Below the pieces are notes generated by a model. It had not been told where the DNA came from, made no database searches, and saw only the letters and a program-made list of their open reading frames with translations. DNA of 64,000 nt from contig NZ_JAVIZT010000001.1 in NCBI RefSeq assembly GCF_031453615.1, positions 2,232,001 through 2,296,000 on the forward strand, read 5' to 3'. Below, in pieces: positions 30,724-39,048 of this stretch. This DNA comes from Microbacterium sp. SORGH_AS_0428 (GTDB taxonomy: Bacteria > Actinomycetota > Actinomycetes > Actinomycetales > Microbacteriaceae). The translations under genes were made by a program, and so were the position numbers. How positions within the stretch are numbered: the stretch's first letter is position 1; the number at the start of each line of letters is the position of its first letter.

Positions 30724-31190
30724 GCGACGCGCGCTTCGGTGTCGTCGTCGGTGTCGTCACCGGGAAGGTGCACGTCGTTGACCTCCACGTTGACCTCGAC
30801 GACCTCGAGGCCCACCAGCCGCGAGATCGCGCCGGCCACCGCGGCCCGGACGCCCGCGGCGACCTCCTGGATGGGGGCGGGGTACTCCACGACGATCGTG
30901 AGGTCGGCCGCGGCCTGCGTCTCGCCGACCTCGACCTTCACACCCTGTGTGAGGTCGGTCGCGTTGATCGCGTCGCGGATCATTCCGAGCGCGCGGGCGC
31001 CGCCGCCGCCGAGCGCGTACACGCCGGGGACCTCGCGTGCCGCGATGCCGGCGACCTTGGCGACCACGCCATCGGCGATGACGGTCCGACCTGCGGCCGC
31101 GACCGTCGGGGCGGTTCCGGTCGTGCCGACGGCGCCGCGGTCGACGCGTGCGGGGGTCACGGCGGGGGTGGTCTTCTGCTCAGTGGCCAT
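30720..31190 (-). CDS. Asp23/Gls24 family envelope stress response protein
   Basis: 156 residues. After a Thr/Ala-rich N-terminal tail of about 30 residues comes the Asp23 core: IADGVVAKVAGIAAREVPGV, KVEVGETQAAADLTIVVEY and RLVGLEVVEVNVEVNDVHLP. First gene of the minus-strand operon. AAAGGAGCAC is an ideal ribosome site for ATG 31190, so the in-frame ATG at 31283 is rejected. Divergent from the sigma factor gene, which probably controls it. Confidence 0.92.
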   Translation of the reverse strand: MATEQKTTPAVTPARVDRGAVGTTGTAPTVAAAGRTVIADGVVAKVAGIAAREVPGVYALGGGGARALGMIRDAINATDLTQGVKVEVGETQAAADLTIVVEYPAPIQEVAAGVRAAVAGAISRLVGLEVVEVNVEVNDVHLPGDDTDDDTEARVA

Positions 31191-31283
31191 GATGTGCTCC
31201 TTTATCTCGTTGCCAGGGCGGTGACAAGAGCGCGAGACGGTTCTCGTCGTCGGCGCTAACTTCGCCCTACTGACATGAGGCAC

Positions 31284-31313
31284 CTACCCGCCGGATCGTC
31301 ACAAAAAAGTTCC
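31284..31313 (-). promoter_or_regulatory. Candidate ECF-type promoter of the Asp23 operon
   Basis: Reading the minus strand, GGAACTT (31313-31307) matches the -35 of many ECF sigma promoters and is followed 18 bases later by GGTAGG near 31288-31283. The adjacent divergent ECF sigma gene makes autogenous control likely. The -10 assignment is weak. Confidence 0.35.
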
Positions 31314-31333
31314 GGTGGATTTCGGAGGGGCCG

Positions 31334-31903
31334 ATGGCGGAGCCTGAATCGGCTGCGAAGGGCCTCGCAGCGCTGTCCGACCGCATCCTGGTGCAGCGCG
31401 CGGTCGACGACGACGTCGCAGCCTTCGCGGAGATCGTGCGTCGGCACAGTCCGCTCATGCGCGCGTACATCGCGCGCATGCTCCGCTCGCAAGCAGATGC
31501 CGACGACGTGGTGCAGGACGCCTTCGTCGTCGCGTGGCGACAGCTGCCGACCCTGCGCGACGGTTCGTCGGTCAAGGCGTGGCTGCTGCGCATCGCGTCG
31601 CGCGAAGCACTGCGGGTGCTGCGCCGCTCCGCGAAGGAGGAACCGTTCGAGGACTGGGAGCCGTCCACACCCGAGAGCACCAGGCCCGAGCACGTCGCCG
31701 AACGCAACGCTAGACTCGCGGCACTCTCGGCCGCGTTGGAGAGACTGCCGGAGGCGCAACGACGGACCTGGATCCTCAGGGAAGCCGCGGGACTCGGCTA
31801 CTCCGAGATCGCGGAGGAGCTGGACGTGCCGGTGAGTACGGTACGGGGAAACCTCGCCCGCGCCAGAGCGAGCATCATGATCGGGATGGAGGGATGGCGA
31901 TGA
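31334..31903 (+). CDS. ECF-type RNA polymerase sigma factor
   Basis: 189 residues. Region 2 reads FAEIVRRHSPLMRAYIARML then ADDVVQDAFVVAWRQ; region 4 reads LERLPEAQRRTWILREAAGL then YSEIAEELDVPVSTVRGNLARAR, the helix-turn-helix that contacts the -35. GGAGGGG lies upstream of the ATG. The next gene begins in an ATGA overlap and is a plausible anti-sigma factor. It probably drives the divergent Asp23 operon. Confidence 0.92.
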   Translation: MAEPESAAKGLAALSDRILVQRAVDDDVAAFAEIVRRHSPLMRAYIARMLRSQADADDVVQDAFVVAWRQLPTLRDGSSVKAWLLRIASREALRVLRRSAKEEPFEDWEPSTPESTRPEHVAERNARLAALSAALERLPEAQRRTWILREAAGLGYSEIAEELDVPVSTVRGNLARARASIMIGMEGWR

Positions 31904-32496
31904 CCGCCTCGAACGCCTCACCCGACGTCCTCGACTGCGGGCGCACGATCCAGGAGCTGAGCGAGTACCTGGAAGCGGGACGTTCGCCGCGCGACGCCGA
32001 GATCGAGCAGTGCCCGGAGTGCCTGAACGCCCTCGAGTCCCTCTCCCGCGTCGGAGACCTCTCCCGCGATCTGTTCGCCGCCGATGCGGCCTCGCTTCCC
32101 GAGCCGTCGGCGGGGTGGTTCGGCGGCATCCTCGACCAGGTCGCGGCAGAGCTGCGGTCCGGCCGCGATCTGCCGGTGCGCCATCCCGACCCGAGAGTGC
32201 GGATCACCGTCGCCGAAGGCGCGGTGCGTACCCTCCTGCGCTCGGCCGCCGACGAGCTGGACGGGGTGTTCATCGGGCGCACGCGCATCATCGGAGATGT
32301 CGAGGAGCTCGGCGCCCCGGTGACGATCGACATCACCGCATCCATCGCCTGGGATCTCGACGCGCACGCCGTGGCGGACGACGTCCGCCGCCGGGTCGCC
32401 GAGGTCGTCGAGCGGCACACCGATCTCGAGGTCGCAGCGATCGACGTCACGATCGAGGACATCCACGCCCCCCAGCGGCGAAAGGACGCGTCATGA
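31900..32496 (+). CDS. Asp23-domain protein with Cys-containing anti-sigma-like N-terminus
   Basis: 198 residues. The N-terminal 60 residues (CGRTIQELSEYLEAG, then EQCPECLNALESL) resemble a small zinc-binding anti-sigma domain with CxxC, but no His-x3-C signature is complete. The C-terminal half, RVRITVAEGAVRTLLR to VAAIDVTIEDI, is an Asp23/Gls24 domain. Coupled to the sigma gene by ATGA; GGAGGG six bases before 31900 favours this start over ATG 31894. It may bind the sigma factor and sense Asp23-complex status. Confidence 0.75.
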   Translation: MTASNASPDVLDCGRTIQELSEYLEAGRSPRDAEIEQCPECLNALESLSRVGDLSRDLFAADAASLPEPSAGWFGGILDQVAAELRSGRDLPVRHPDPRVRITVAEGAVRTLLRSAADELDGVFIGRTRIIGDVEELGAPVTIDITASIAWDLDAHAVADDVRRRVAEVVERHTDLEVAAIDVTIEDIHAPQRRKDAS

Positions 32497-32777
32497 CCCT
32501 GCCCTCTGCGCCGCGGGACGCGGTGACCGAACTCGTCCTCGGCTCGCCCGGCGTCGCGGCGGTGTTCCCGCCGCGCGTCGCGGATGCGGTGGCCGGCGCG
32601 CTCGGCTCGGTCGCGCCGTTCGTGGCGGGTGGTGCGGCCTCGGAGGCGGTCCAGGTGCGGATCGCCGCGGACGCGTCGGCGGGAGCGGCCGACGCGGGCC
32701 GCGAGGTCGCGGATCTGCTCCTCGCGCGTTTCCCGGATGCGGGGCTCATCCGCGTGCAGGTCGACCGCATCCAGTGA
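32493..32777 (+). CDS. Hypothetical protein of the Asp23/sigma operon, 94 aa
   Basis: Starts by ATGA overlap with the preceding gene. The sequence is Ala/Val-rich, with AVQVRIAADASAGAADAGRE and a C-terminal LIRVQVDRIQ resembling the last strand of Asp23 domains, so it may be a reduced relative. No membrane segment. Function unknown beyond operon membership. Confidence 0.65.
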   Translation: MTLPSAPRDAVTELVLGSPGVAAVFPPRVADAVAGALGSVAPFVAGGAASEAVQVRIAADASAGAADAGREVADLLLARFPDAGLIRVQVDRIQ

Positions 32778-32793
32778 GCCGGGCGGTGCAGAG

Positions 32794-32991
32794 GTGAAGG
32801 AGTACCGCGTCCAGTTCAAGAACTCCTGGTCCGAGAAGAACGGCGATGAGGTGACCGAGAGAGTGATGACGCTCGAGGATGCGCAGCGCTTCATCGCGGA
32901 GCATCCCGAGACCGAGTACGTCGTCCTGGAGCGCAGCGCAGGTGACCCGCCCTCGATCTGGTCGCTGCTGGCGCCGGAGGACGCGGGATGA
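32794..32991 (+). CDS. Hypothetical small protein, 65 aa
   Basis: A short charged protein, KEYRVQFKNSWSEKNGDEV, ending WSLLAPEDAG. The GTG at 32794 is inferred because upstream codons overlap the previous gene; the ribosome site is weak. It is 16 bases after the previous stop, in line with the sigma operon, and convergent with the phosphoesterase gene. No family recognised. Confidence 0.55.
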   Translation: MKEYRVQFKNSWSEKNGDEVTERVMTLEDAQRFIAEHPETEYVVLERSAGDPPSIWSLLAPEDAG

Positions 32992-33000
32992 TCGAGCGGG

Positions 33001-33492
33001 TCAGAGCGCGACGAGCGTCGCGTCGATCCGGTCGCCGTCGATCGTGACCCTCATGCAGGTGTGGGCGGGCTGACGGCGGCGGTCGGTCGGCGAGCCGGGA
33101 TTCAGCAGGCGCATCCCCGCGGGCGTGACGGTGTCCCACGGGATGTGGCTGTGTCCGAACACGAGAAGATCCGTCTCGGGGTACGCCGCATCCATCCGAC
33201 GTTCCCTCGAGCGCGCGTCGCCCGTCTCGTGCACGACGCTCATGCGCACGTCCTCGATCCGACGGTGCGCGACCAGCGGGAGCCGGGCGCGGAGGTCGGC
33301 GCCGTCGTTGTTGCCGTAGACGCCGACGAGCTCGCCGTGCCGAGCGAGGTCGTCCAGCACCCCCGCGACGACCCAGTCGCCGGCGTGCACGATGAGATCG
33401 GCGTCGTCCGCGAGCCGACGCACCGCATCCGGGAGGGTGCGTCGACGCGCCGGGATGTGGGTGTCGGAGATCAGCAGCAGCCGCGTCGTCAC
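33001..33492 (-). CDS. YfcE/MJ0936-type metallophosphoesterase
   Basis: 163 residues. All calcineurin-like metal motifs are visible: ISDTHIP, HAGDW, YGNND, VVHETGD and FGHSHIP. Such proteins hydrolyse phosphodiester or phosphomonoester bonds with Mn or Ni; substrate unknown. The GTG start overlaps the Nudix stop (GTGA), so it is translated as the last gene of a three-gene operon. Confidence 0.88.
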   Translation of the reverse strand: MTTRLLLISDTHIPARRRTLPDAVRRLADDADLIVHAGDWVVAGVLDDLARHGELVGVYGNNDGADLRARLPLVAHRRIEDVRMSVVHETGDARSRERRMDAAYPETDLLVFGHSHIPWDTVTPAGMRLLNPGSPTDRRRQPAHTCMRVTIDGDRIDATLVAL

Positions 33493-34160
33493 GCGCGGGC
33501 CGCCGAGAAGGGTCCGCGCAGCGCCGCCCACTGCAGCAGCATGATCGTCTTGGCGTCGACGATGTCGATGCCGATGCGCGCGAGCGCGTCGTCGACGTCG
33601 AGCTCGAGCACCTCGATGTCTTCGCCCTCGTCGGCGAGTCCCGCTCGCGCCCCCGATACGACGTCGCCGCGGCGGTAGGGCGCGGCGAAGAAGTGCAGCC
33701 GTTCGGTCACCGAGCCGGGGCTCATGTACACGTCGAAGACGTGCTCCACGTCGCCGACCGGGCGCCCGGTCTCCTCCTCTGCCTCGCGCCGGATGGCGGC
33801 TTCGGGAGCATCGTCGTCGAGAAGTCCCGCGGCTGCCTCGATCAGCATGCCGTCGGGATGCCGGTTGACGTAGACCGGGTAGCGGAACTGACGGGTCAGC
33901 AGCACGGTGCGCGCCTCGGCGTCGTAGAGCAGGATGCACGCTCCGTCGCCGCGGTCGTACGTCTCGCGGTGCTCGGTGGTCCAGGTGCCGTCCGAGTGCT
34001 GGAAGTCGAAGGTCGTGGTACGCGTCACGAACCAGTTCGAGGTGAGCACGCGGACCTCGCGCACCCTCACCCGGGGGTTGCCGTCCAGATCGCGCCCTAC
34101 GCGATCGAGGCCCGTGCGTCCACGCGCATCGGGGACGTCGACTCCGGGCTGACCCGTCAT
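33489..34160 (-). CDS. Nudix hydrolase (NudK/ADP-ribose pyrophosphatase-like)
   Basis: 223 residues. The Nudix box is complete: GLLDDDAPEAAIRREAEEET followed by GR, matching GX5EX7REUXEEXGU. Upstream strands TVLLTRQFRYPVY and MLIEAAAG are typical of nucleoside-diphosphate-sugar pyrophosphatases. An N-terminal extension of about 30 residues is present. Overlaps both neighbours by ATGA/GTGA. Confidence 0.88.
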   Translation of the reverse strand: MTGQPGVDVPDARGRTGLDRVGRDLDGNPRVRVREVRVLTSNWFVTRTTTFDFQHSDGTWTTEHRETYDRGDGACILLYDAEARTVLLTRQFRYPVYVNRHPDGMLIEAAAGLLDDDAPEAAIRREAEEETGRPVGDVEHVFDVYMSPGSVTERLHFFAAPYRRGDVVSGARAGLADEGEDIEVLELDVDDALARIGIDIVDAKTIMLLQWAALRGPFSAARA

Positions 34161-34558
34161 CGGCGTTCCAGACGGACCACGGGGATGGTGCGCGTCGTGC
34201 GTCGCTCGTAGTCGCCGAAACCGGGGCTGGCGGCGAGGAAGCGCTGCCACGCCGCATCCCGTTCGGACGGACCCAGCACCCGAGCCGTGACCTGGACCTC
34301 GCCCGCCGGCGTCTCGATCGTCACGTCGGGATGGGCGCGGAGGTTGTGGAACCAGGCGGGGTTGTCCTCCGCCCCCGCCTTCGAGGCGGCGATCAGCCAG
34401 GCATCGGCTCCGTCCGGGAGGGCCATGAGCGGGGCGATGCGCTCGAGGCCGCTGCGGGCGCCGATGTGGTGCAGCAGGATCAGCGCGTCGCCGAAGTTCT
34501 CCACCCGGCCGCCGTTTCGCCGGAACTCCGCGATCACGTGATCGTTGTACGAGGTCAT
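34157..34558 (-). CDS. Deazaflavin (F420)-dependent nitroreductase family protein
   Basis: 133 residues, the usual length for the DDN-type family. Signatures include NGGRVENFGDALILLHHIG, PLMALPDG, AWLIAASKAGAEDNPAWFHN and VQVTARVL. Members bind F420 or FMN and reduce varied substrates. First gene of the Nudix/phosphoesterase operon. Divergent from the MarR gene (105 bases between starts). Confidence 0.88.
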   Translation of the reverse strand: MTSYNDHVIAEFRRNGGRVENFGDALILLHHIGARSGLERIAPLMALPDGADAWLIAASKAGAEDNPAWFHNLRAHPDVTIETPAGEVQVTARVLGPSERDAAWQRFLAASPGFGDYERRTTRTIPVVRLERR

Positions 34559-34651
34559 GCCTGTGCTCCGTCCGTCGGTGGGTCCGCCGTCTCGATCCTC
34601 GCACCCCGCGCGGGAGATCGGAGATGCCGCCTGCGAGCCGTCTGCGCACGC

Positions 34652-34657
34652 TACCGT
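34652..34657 (+). promoter_or_regulatory. -10 hexamer of the leaderless MarR gene
   Basis: TACCGT, exactly six bases before GTG 34664. The same hexamer at the same spacing precedes the GH13 gene at 3546. Confidence 0.55.
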
Positions 34658-34663
34658 CGTCGT

Positions 34664-35167
34664 GTGAGCGATGACCGTCGAGACGACGAGGTCGATCTGC
34701 TGATCGACGCGTGGGGCAGACGCCTGCCCGAGGTCGACCTCACTCCGCTCGATGTGATGTCGCGGCTGCGTCGTGCGGCCATCCGGCTGGACCGGCTGCG
34801 TGCGGCCGCGTTCGCGACGGCGGGTCTGGCCTCGTGGGAGTTCGACGTGCTCGCGGCGCTGCGCCGGGCCGATCCTCCGCACCGGCTGAGCCCCGCGCAG
34901 CTGATCGAACGGACGATGATCACGAGCGCGACGATGTCGCACCGGCTGGCGAACCTCTCGACGCGAGGGCTCGTGGTGCGAAAGCGCAACCCCTCCGACG
35001 GGCGCAGCGTCTACATCCTGCTGACCGAGGAGGGCATCAGAGTGGTGGATGCGGCCATGACGGAGCTGGTGCGGCGGGAGGCGGAGGTGCTGGCGGGGTC
35101 GGATCGCGCCGACATCGCGGCGCTGACGCGGGCCCTGCGCCCGCTCATGGGCCCCGAACGCGGGTGA
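34664..35167 (+). CDS. MarR family transcriptional regulator
   Basis: 167 residues. Winged helix with LSPAQLIERTMITSATMSHRL as the recognition region and the wing RKRNPSDGRSVYILLTEEG, a clear MarR pattern. Divergent from the deazaflavin-reductase operon, which it probably represses, and 49 bases before the cNMP-binding flavoprotein. GTG start, leaderless pattern. Confidence 0.9.
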   Translation: MSDDRRDDEVDLLIDAWGRRLPEVDLTPLDVMSRLRRAAIRLDRLRAAAFATAGLASWEFDVLAALRRADPPHRLSPAQLIERTMITSATMSHRLANLSTRGLVVRKRNPSDGRSVYILLTEEGIRVVDAAMTELVRREAEVLAGSDRADIAALTRALRPLMGPERG

Positions 35168-35216
35168 CGCGCCCGTCGAGTTGTGGCGGAGCCGGCCGAC
35201 GAGGACAATCCCGCGT

Positions 35217-36854
35217 ATGAGTCACGAGACCGTCGCCGTGCCGACTCGTCCCTCCGAGCTGACCGATGCGCAGTGGGAGCGGTTGTGCGCGTACGGCACC
35301 GCCGAGGAGGTGGACGCCGGGGACTACGTGTTCCGCTCCGGCGATCACGACTACGACATGATCCTCGTCGACACCGCCGAGATCGAGATCGTCCGCGACG
35401 GTCTGGGCTGGGTCGACGAGGTGGTGCTCACACGCATGGGTGCGCGCACGTTCGCGGGTGAGTTGAGTCTGCTGAACGGGCAAGGGGCGTTCCTCTCCGC
35501 CCGCGTGGCCGAGCCCGGCCGCATCCTGCGGGTGCCGCGGGGGCAGCTGCGTCGGCTGATGGCGGAGGACGACGAGCTCTGCGACCTGATCCTGCACGCC
35601 CTGTGGGAGAGGCGGGAGTCGTTGCGAACCGGCCCCGCCGCCCTCACTCTCAAGTTCGTCGGGCTGCGCGGATCGCGCGAGTTCCTCGCTCTGGACCGCT
35701 TCGCCGAGCGGCTCGACCTCGTGCACACCGCCGTCGAGGTGGATCCCGACGACATGGGCGTGCATGCCGATCACGGCGTGCGCATCGAGGACCTGCCGAT
35801 CGCCTATCTGCAGGGCGAGCCGGTCGCGCGCGCGACGCCCGGCATCGTCGCGGACCGGCTGGGGCTGAGCTACCAGGCCGAGACGGATGCAGCCGTCGAC
35901 CTCGTCGTGATCGGCGGCGGACCTGCCGGTCTCGCCGCCGCCATCTACGGCGCATCCGAGGGCCTGAACACGGTGCTCCTGGATGCGGTCGCGCCCGGTG
36001 GTCAGGCCGCCGCGACATCTCGCATCGAGAACTTCCTGGGCTTCCCGTTCGGCGTGAGCGGCGGTCAGCTCATCGGGCAGGCGACGCTCCAGGCGCTCAA
36101 GTTCGGGGTGCGCGTCTACGCCCCATGCGAAGCCGTCGCGATCGCCGAGGTTCCGGAGGGGCTCGAGGTCACCCTCGCCGACGGGCGCCTCATCCGCACC
36201 CGCACCGCCATCGTCACCTCGGGGGCCGCCTACCGCCGTCTCAACATCGAGGGCTGGTCGCGGTTCGAAGGCTCGAGCATCTACTACGCGGCGACGCCCC
36301 TCGAACTGCACCAGGTCGCCGGAGCACCTTCTGTCGTCGTCGGCGGTGCGAACTCCGCGGGGCAAGCCGCGCTGTACCTCTCCGGCAACGGCTGTCCCGT
36401 GCACCTCGTGGTGCGCGGGACCGATCTGCGCCAGCGCATGTCGAGTTACCTCGTGGACCGGCTGCTGGAGAGCCCGGGAGTCCGCATCCACACGGCCGCC
36501 AACGTCACGGCGCTGGGCGGCGACGGCGTCCTCGAGAGCGTGCGCATCGACACGGTCGGCGACGTCGACGCCCGTGGACTGTTCTGCTTCATCGGTGCCG
36601 AGCCCGCCACATCCTGGCTCGGATCGCTCGACCGCGACGACCACGGTTTCCTGCGCACCGGCACGGACGTCACCGTGCAGTCGATCTCCCGCTGGCAGCA
36701 GCTGGGCCGCGAGCCGCTGCCGTTCGAGACCTCGCTGCCGCGGCTGTTCGCCGCAGGGGACGTGCGACGCGGATCCATGAAGCGGGTGGCGGCGGCGGTC
36801 GGGGAGGGATCCAGCGCCGTCGCATCCGTCCATCGGGCGCTCGCGCTCGCGTGA
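35217..36854 (+). CDS. Cyclic-nucleotide-binding domain fused to thioredoxin-reductase-like flavoprotein (no CXXC)
   Basis: 545 residues. Residues about 10-140 form a cNMP-binding/CRP-like beta-barrel (DAGDYVFRSGDHDYDMILVD, FAGELSLLNGQGAFLS). A short thioredoxin-like stretch and a linker follow, then FAD binding VVIGGGPAGLAAAIYGAS near 231, NAD(P) motif VVVGGANSAGQAALYLS and the C-terminal FAD motif LFAAGDVRRGSMKRVA. Where thioredoxin reductases carry CATCDG this protein reads YYAATPLE, so both redox cysteines are missing. GACAAT seven bases upstream suggests a leaderless start. Substrate unknown. Confidence 0.85.
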   Translation: MSHETVAVPTRPSELTDAQWERLCAYGTAEEVDAGDYVFRSGDHDYDMILVDTAEIEIVRDGLGWVDEVVLTRMGARTFAGELSLLNGQGAFLSARVAEPGRILRVPRGQLRRLMAEDDELCDLILHALWERRESLRTGPAALTLKFVGLRGSREFLALDRFAERLDLVHTAVEVDPDDMGVHADHGVRIEDLPIAYLQGEPVARATPGIVADRLGLSYQAETDAAVDLVVIGGGPAGLAAAIYGASEGLNTVLLDAVAPGGQAAATSRIENFLGFPFGVSGGQLIGQATLQALKFGVRVYAPCEAVAIAEVPEGLEVTLADGRLIRTRTAIVTSGAAYRRLNIEGWSRFEGSSIYYAATPLELHQVAGAPSVVVGGANSAGQAALYLSGNGCPVHLVVRGTDLRQRMSSYLVDRLLESPGVRIHTAANVTALGGDGVLESVRIDTVGDVDARGLFCFIGAEPATSWLGSLDRDDHGFLRTGTDVTVQSISRWQQLGREPLPFETSLPRLFAAGDVRRGSMKRVAAAVGEGSSAVASVHRALALA

Positions 36855-36891
36855 GCGCCGTCGCACTCATGGCCACGCCTACGCTGGTGCG

Positions 36892-37854
36892 ATGATCAAC
36901 GTCGCCACGATCGGCTCGAGCATCATCACCGAGGCCTTCGCGCGTGCCGTCGCCCAGGTCGACGGCATCGCGCTGCATACGGCGACCTCGCGCGACGCGG
37001 ACCGCGCGGCCGAGATCGCCCGGCGCATCGGCGCGCCGCACGCGGCATCCGATCTGGATGCCGTGCTGGCCGACCCGGCGATCGATGCGGTGTACGTGGG
37101 CTCTCCCAACTCGGTGCACGCCGAGCAGATCCGCGCGGCGCTCGCCGCAGGCAGGCACGTCATCGTCGAGAAGCCGGCCGTCTCGTCCGAGCGGGAGTGG
37201 GTCGAGCTCACCCGGGAGGCGGCGCGGCGCGGCCTCATCCTCATGGAGGGGATGCGGATGGCCTACGACCCGGGGATCGGCGTCGTGCGCGACCTGCTGC
37301 CGACGCTCGGTGTCCTGCGGCGGGCGTCGCTGCACTACGGCAAACGGTCCTCGCGCTACGACGACGTGCTGGCTGGGCGACGCGTCAACATCTTCGACCC
37401 GGCGATGGGCGGCGGCGCGCTCGCGGATCTCGGCGTCTACAGCGTTCACGCGGCCGTGCTGCTCTTCGGCCGCCCCGACACGGTGCAGGCGCTGGACGTG
37501 CCGATCGCGAGCGGCGCCGACGGCGCCGGCGTTGCGCTGCTCGGCTACCCGGGCCTCGTCGTGGACGTGTCGTACTCGAAGATCACGAACGCCGGGCGTC
37601 CGAGCGAGATCGAGGGGGAGCGGGCGACCCTGTCGATCGACGACCTCGTCAGCCCGCGCCGCGTGGTGCGTCACGCCGTCGGCGGCGATCGTGAGGCCGT
37701 CGAGGTGCCCGACGAGCGTCACTCGCTGCGCGGTGAGGTGGAGCGTTTCGTGGCCCTCGTCGAGGCGGGCGGGACCGCCGTCGCCGAGGACCAGGAGCGC
37801 ACGCGCCTCACGCTGGAGACGATGGACCGCATCCGGGCCGCCCTCGCCCGCTGA
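36892..37854 (+). CDS. Gfo/Idh/MocA family NAD(P)-dependent oxidoreductase
   Basis: 320 residues. N-terminal Rossmann fold (INVATIGSSIITEAFARAV), the EKP catalytic-region motif in HVIVEKPAVSS, and GGGALADLGVYSVHAAVLLF with the conserved Gly-x-Asp-x-Gly. Oxidises a sugar, inositol or related compound; substrate unknown. TACGCT six bases before ATG 36892 indicates a leaderless transcript, so it is probably independent of the gene 37 bases upstream. Confidence 0.88.
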   Translation: MINVATIGSSIITEAFARAVAQVDGIALHTATSRDADRAAEIARRIGAPHAASDLDAVLADPAIDAVYVGSPNSVHAEQIRAALAAGRHVIVEKPAVSSEREWVELTREAARRGLILMEGMRMAYDPGIGVVRDLLPTLGVLRRASLHYGKRSSRYDDVLAGRRVNIFDPAMGGGALADLGVYSVHAAVLLFGRPDTVQALDVPIASGADGAGVALLGYPGLVVDVSYSKITNAGRPSEIEGERATLSIDDLVSPRRVVRHAVGGDREAVEVPDERHSLRGEVERFVALVEAGGTAVAEDQERTRLTLETMDRIRAALAR

Positions 37855-37896
37855 CACCGACTGCGTTGGCCCGGTGGGAGACGGAACCGGCGGGGG

Positions 37897-39048
37897 TCAG
37901 TGGCGGCGGAGGGTGCGCAGCAGGGGTGAGAGCGCGGCCAGGATGACAGCGGGGACGAGGAACGCGGGCCCGAGTGACGGACCCGCGGCGATGAGTCCGA
38001 GCGCGACGGCTCCGGCGACGGCGCCCGCGTAGTTGAAGAGGTTCACGCGCGCGATCACCTCGTCGCTGCGTTCGGGAAGAAGCTCGCCGGCGCGGCTGAA
38101 CGCGATCGGCACGAGCGCTCCCGATGCGACGCCCATCGCTGCGAAGCCGATGATGGCCGTCGGCACGAACGGAGCCGCCGCCACCAGGACGGCGCCGGCC
38201 ACGGCCACCACGACCGCTGCGACGCCCAGCCGCATGCGTCCGATCCGTCGCACGAGCGGGTCCGTGCCCAGCCGCGCCGCCAGCATGGCGACGAGGTATG
38301 CCCCGTAGCCGAGGGGAGTGATCCCCGGGTCGGCCCGCAGCCCGTCGGTCAGGTAGATCGTGCTCCAGCTGGCGACTGCGGAGTCCACCACGAACGCCGC
38401 GAACACGATCGCACCCACCGCCCAGATCGCGCGGCGCGGCAGGGGCGGGCGGGACGCGGCGGAGTCGTCGACCTCGTGCGCCGCGCGCGTGGGATCGAAG
38501 GCTGCGAGTCCCCATCCGGCGATCGCGATCTGCGCCGCCGCGGCGATGACCAGGGTCAGGCCCGCGGGGGCGCCGGTGGCCAGCACCGCCGCGGTGACGC
38601 CGGTGGCGACGATGGCAGCACCCGTGTATCCGGCGTACAGCCGGCCGAACACCGGCCGCTCGTGGTGACGCTGCAGCAGCGAGCCCTGCATGTTCGACGA
38701 GGCGTCGACGGCGCCGAGTCCCACGCCGTAGAGCACGATCGCGACGATCAGCACGGGAAGGGATGCGGTGAAGCTGACGAAGAGGAGTCCCACCGCCTGG
38801 GCGGCGAGCCCCGACGCGAGGGCGAGCCGGCTGCCCGCGCGCACGGCGATGACGTCGGCGAGCACGGAGCCGAGCGCCGCGGCGAGACAGGTCGCGAGCA
38901 GAAGCATCGACACCGCGTCGTCGCCGATGTCGACGCGGTCCTTGATCGTCGGCAGAGCGGTGACGATCGTGGCGTAGCCGAGGCCCTGCGCAGCGTAGGC
39001 GCCACCGACGGCGGCACCGCGCGTGCGCAGTGCCGGCAGCGACGTCAT
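37897..39048 (-). CDS. MFS transporter
   Basis: 383 residues with about twelve hydrophobic segments and the MFS loop pattern GRLYAGYTG/RPVFGRL and ARLGTDPLVRRIGRMRLG. Last gene of the five-gene minus operon; its ATG overlaps the aminotransferase stop (ATGA). It probably exports or imports the compound handled by that operon. Confidence 0.88.
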   Translation of the reverse strand: MTSLPALRTRGAAVGGAYAAQGLGYATIVTALPTIKDRVDIGDDAVSMLLLATCLAAALGSVLADVIAVRAGSRLALASGLAAQAVGLLFVSFTASLPVLIVAIVLYGVGLGAVDASSNMQGSLLQRHHERPVFGRLYAGYTGAAIVATGVTAAVLATGAPAGLTLVIAAAAQIAIAGWGLAAFDPTRAAHEVDDSAASRPPLPRRAIWAVGAIVFAAFVVDSAVASWSTIYLTDGLRADPGITPLGYGAYLVAMLAARLGTDPLVRRIGRMRLGVAAVVVAVAGAVLVAAAPFVPTAIIGFAAMGVASGALVPIAFSRAGELLPERSDEVIARVNLFNYAGAVAGAVALGLIAAGPSLGPAFLVPAVILAALSPLLRTLRRH

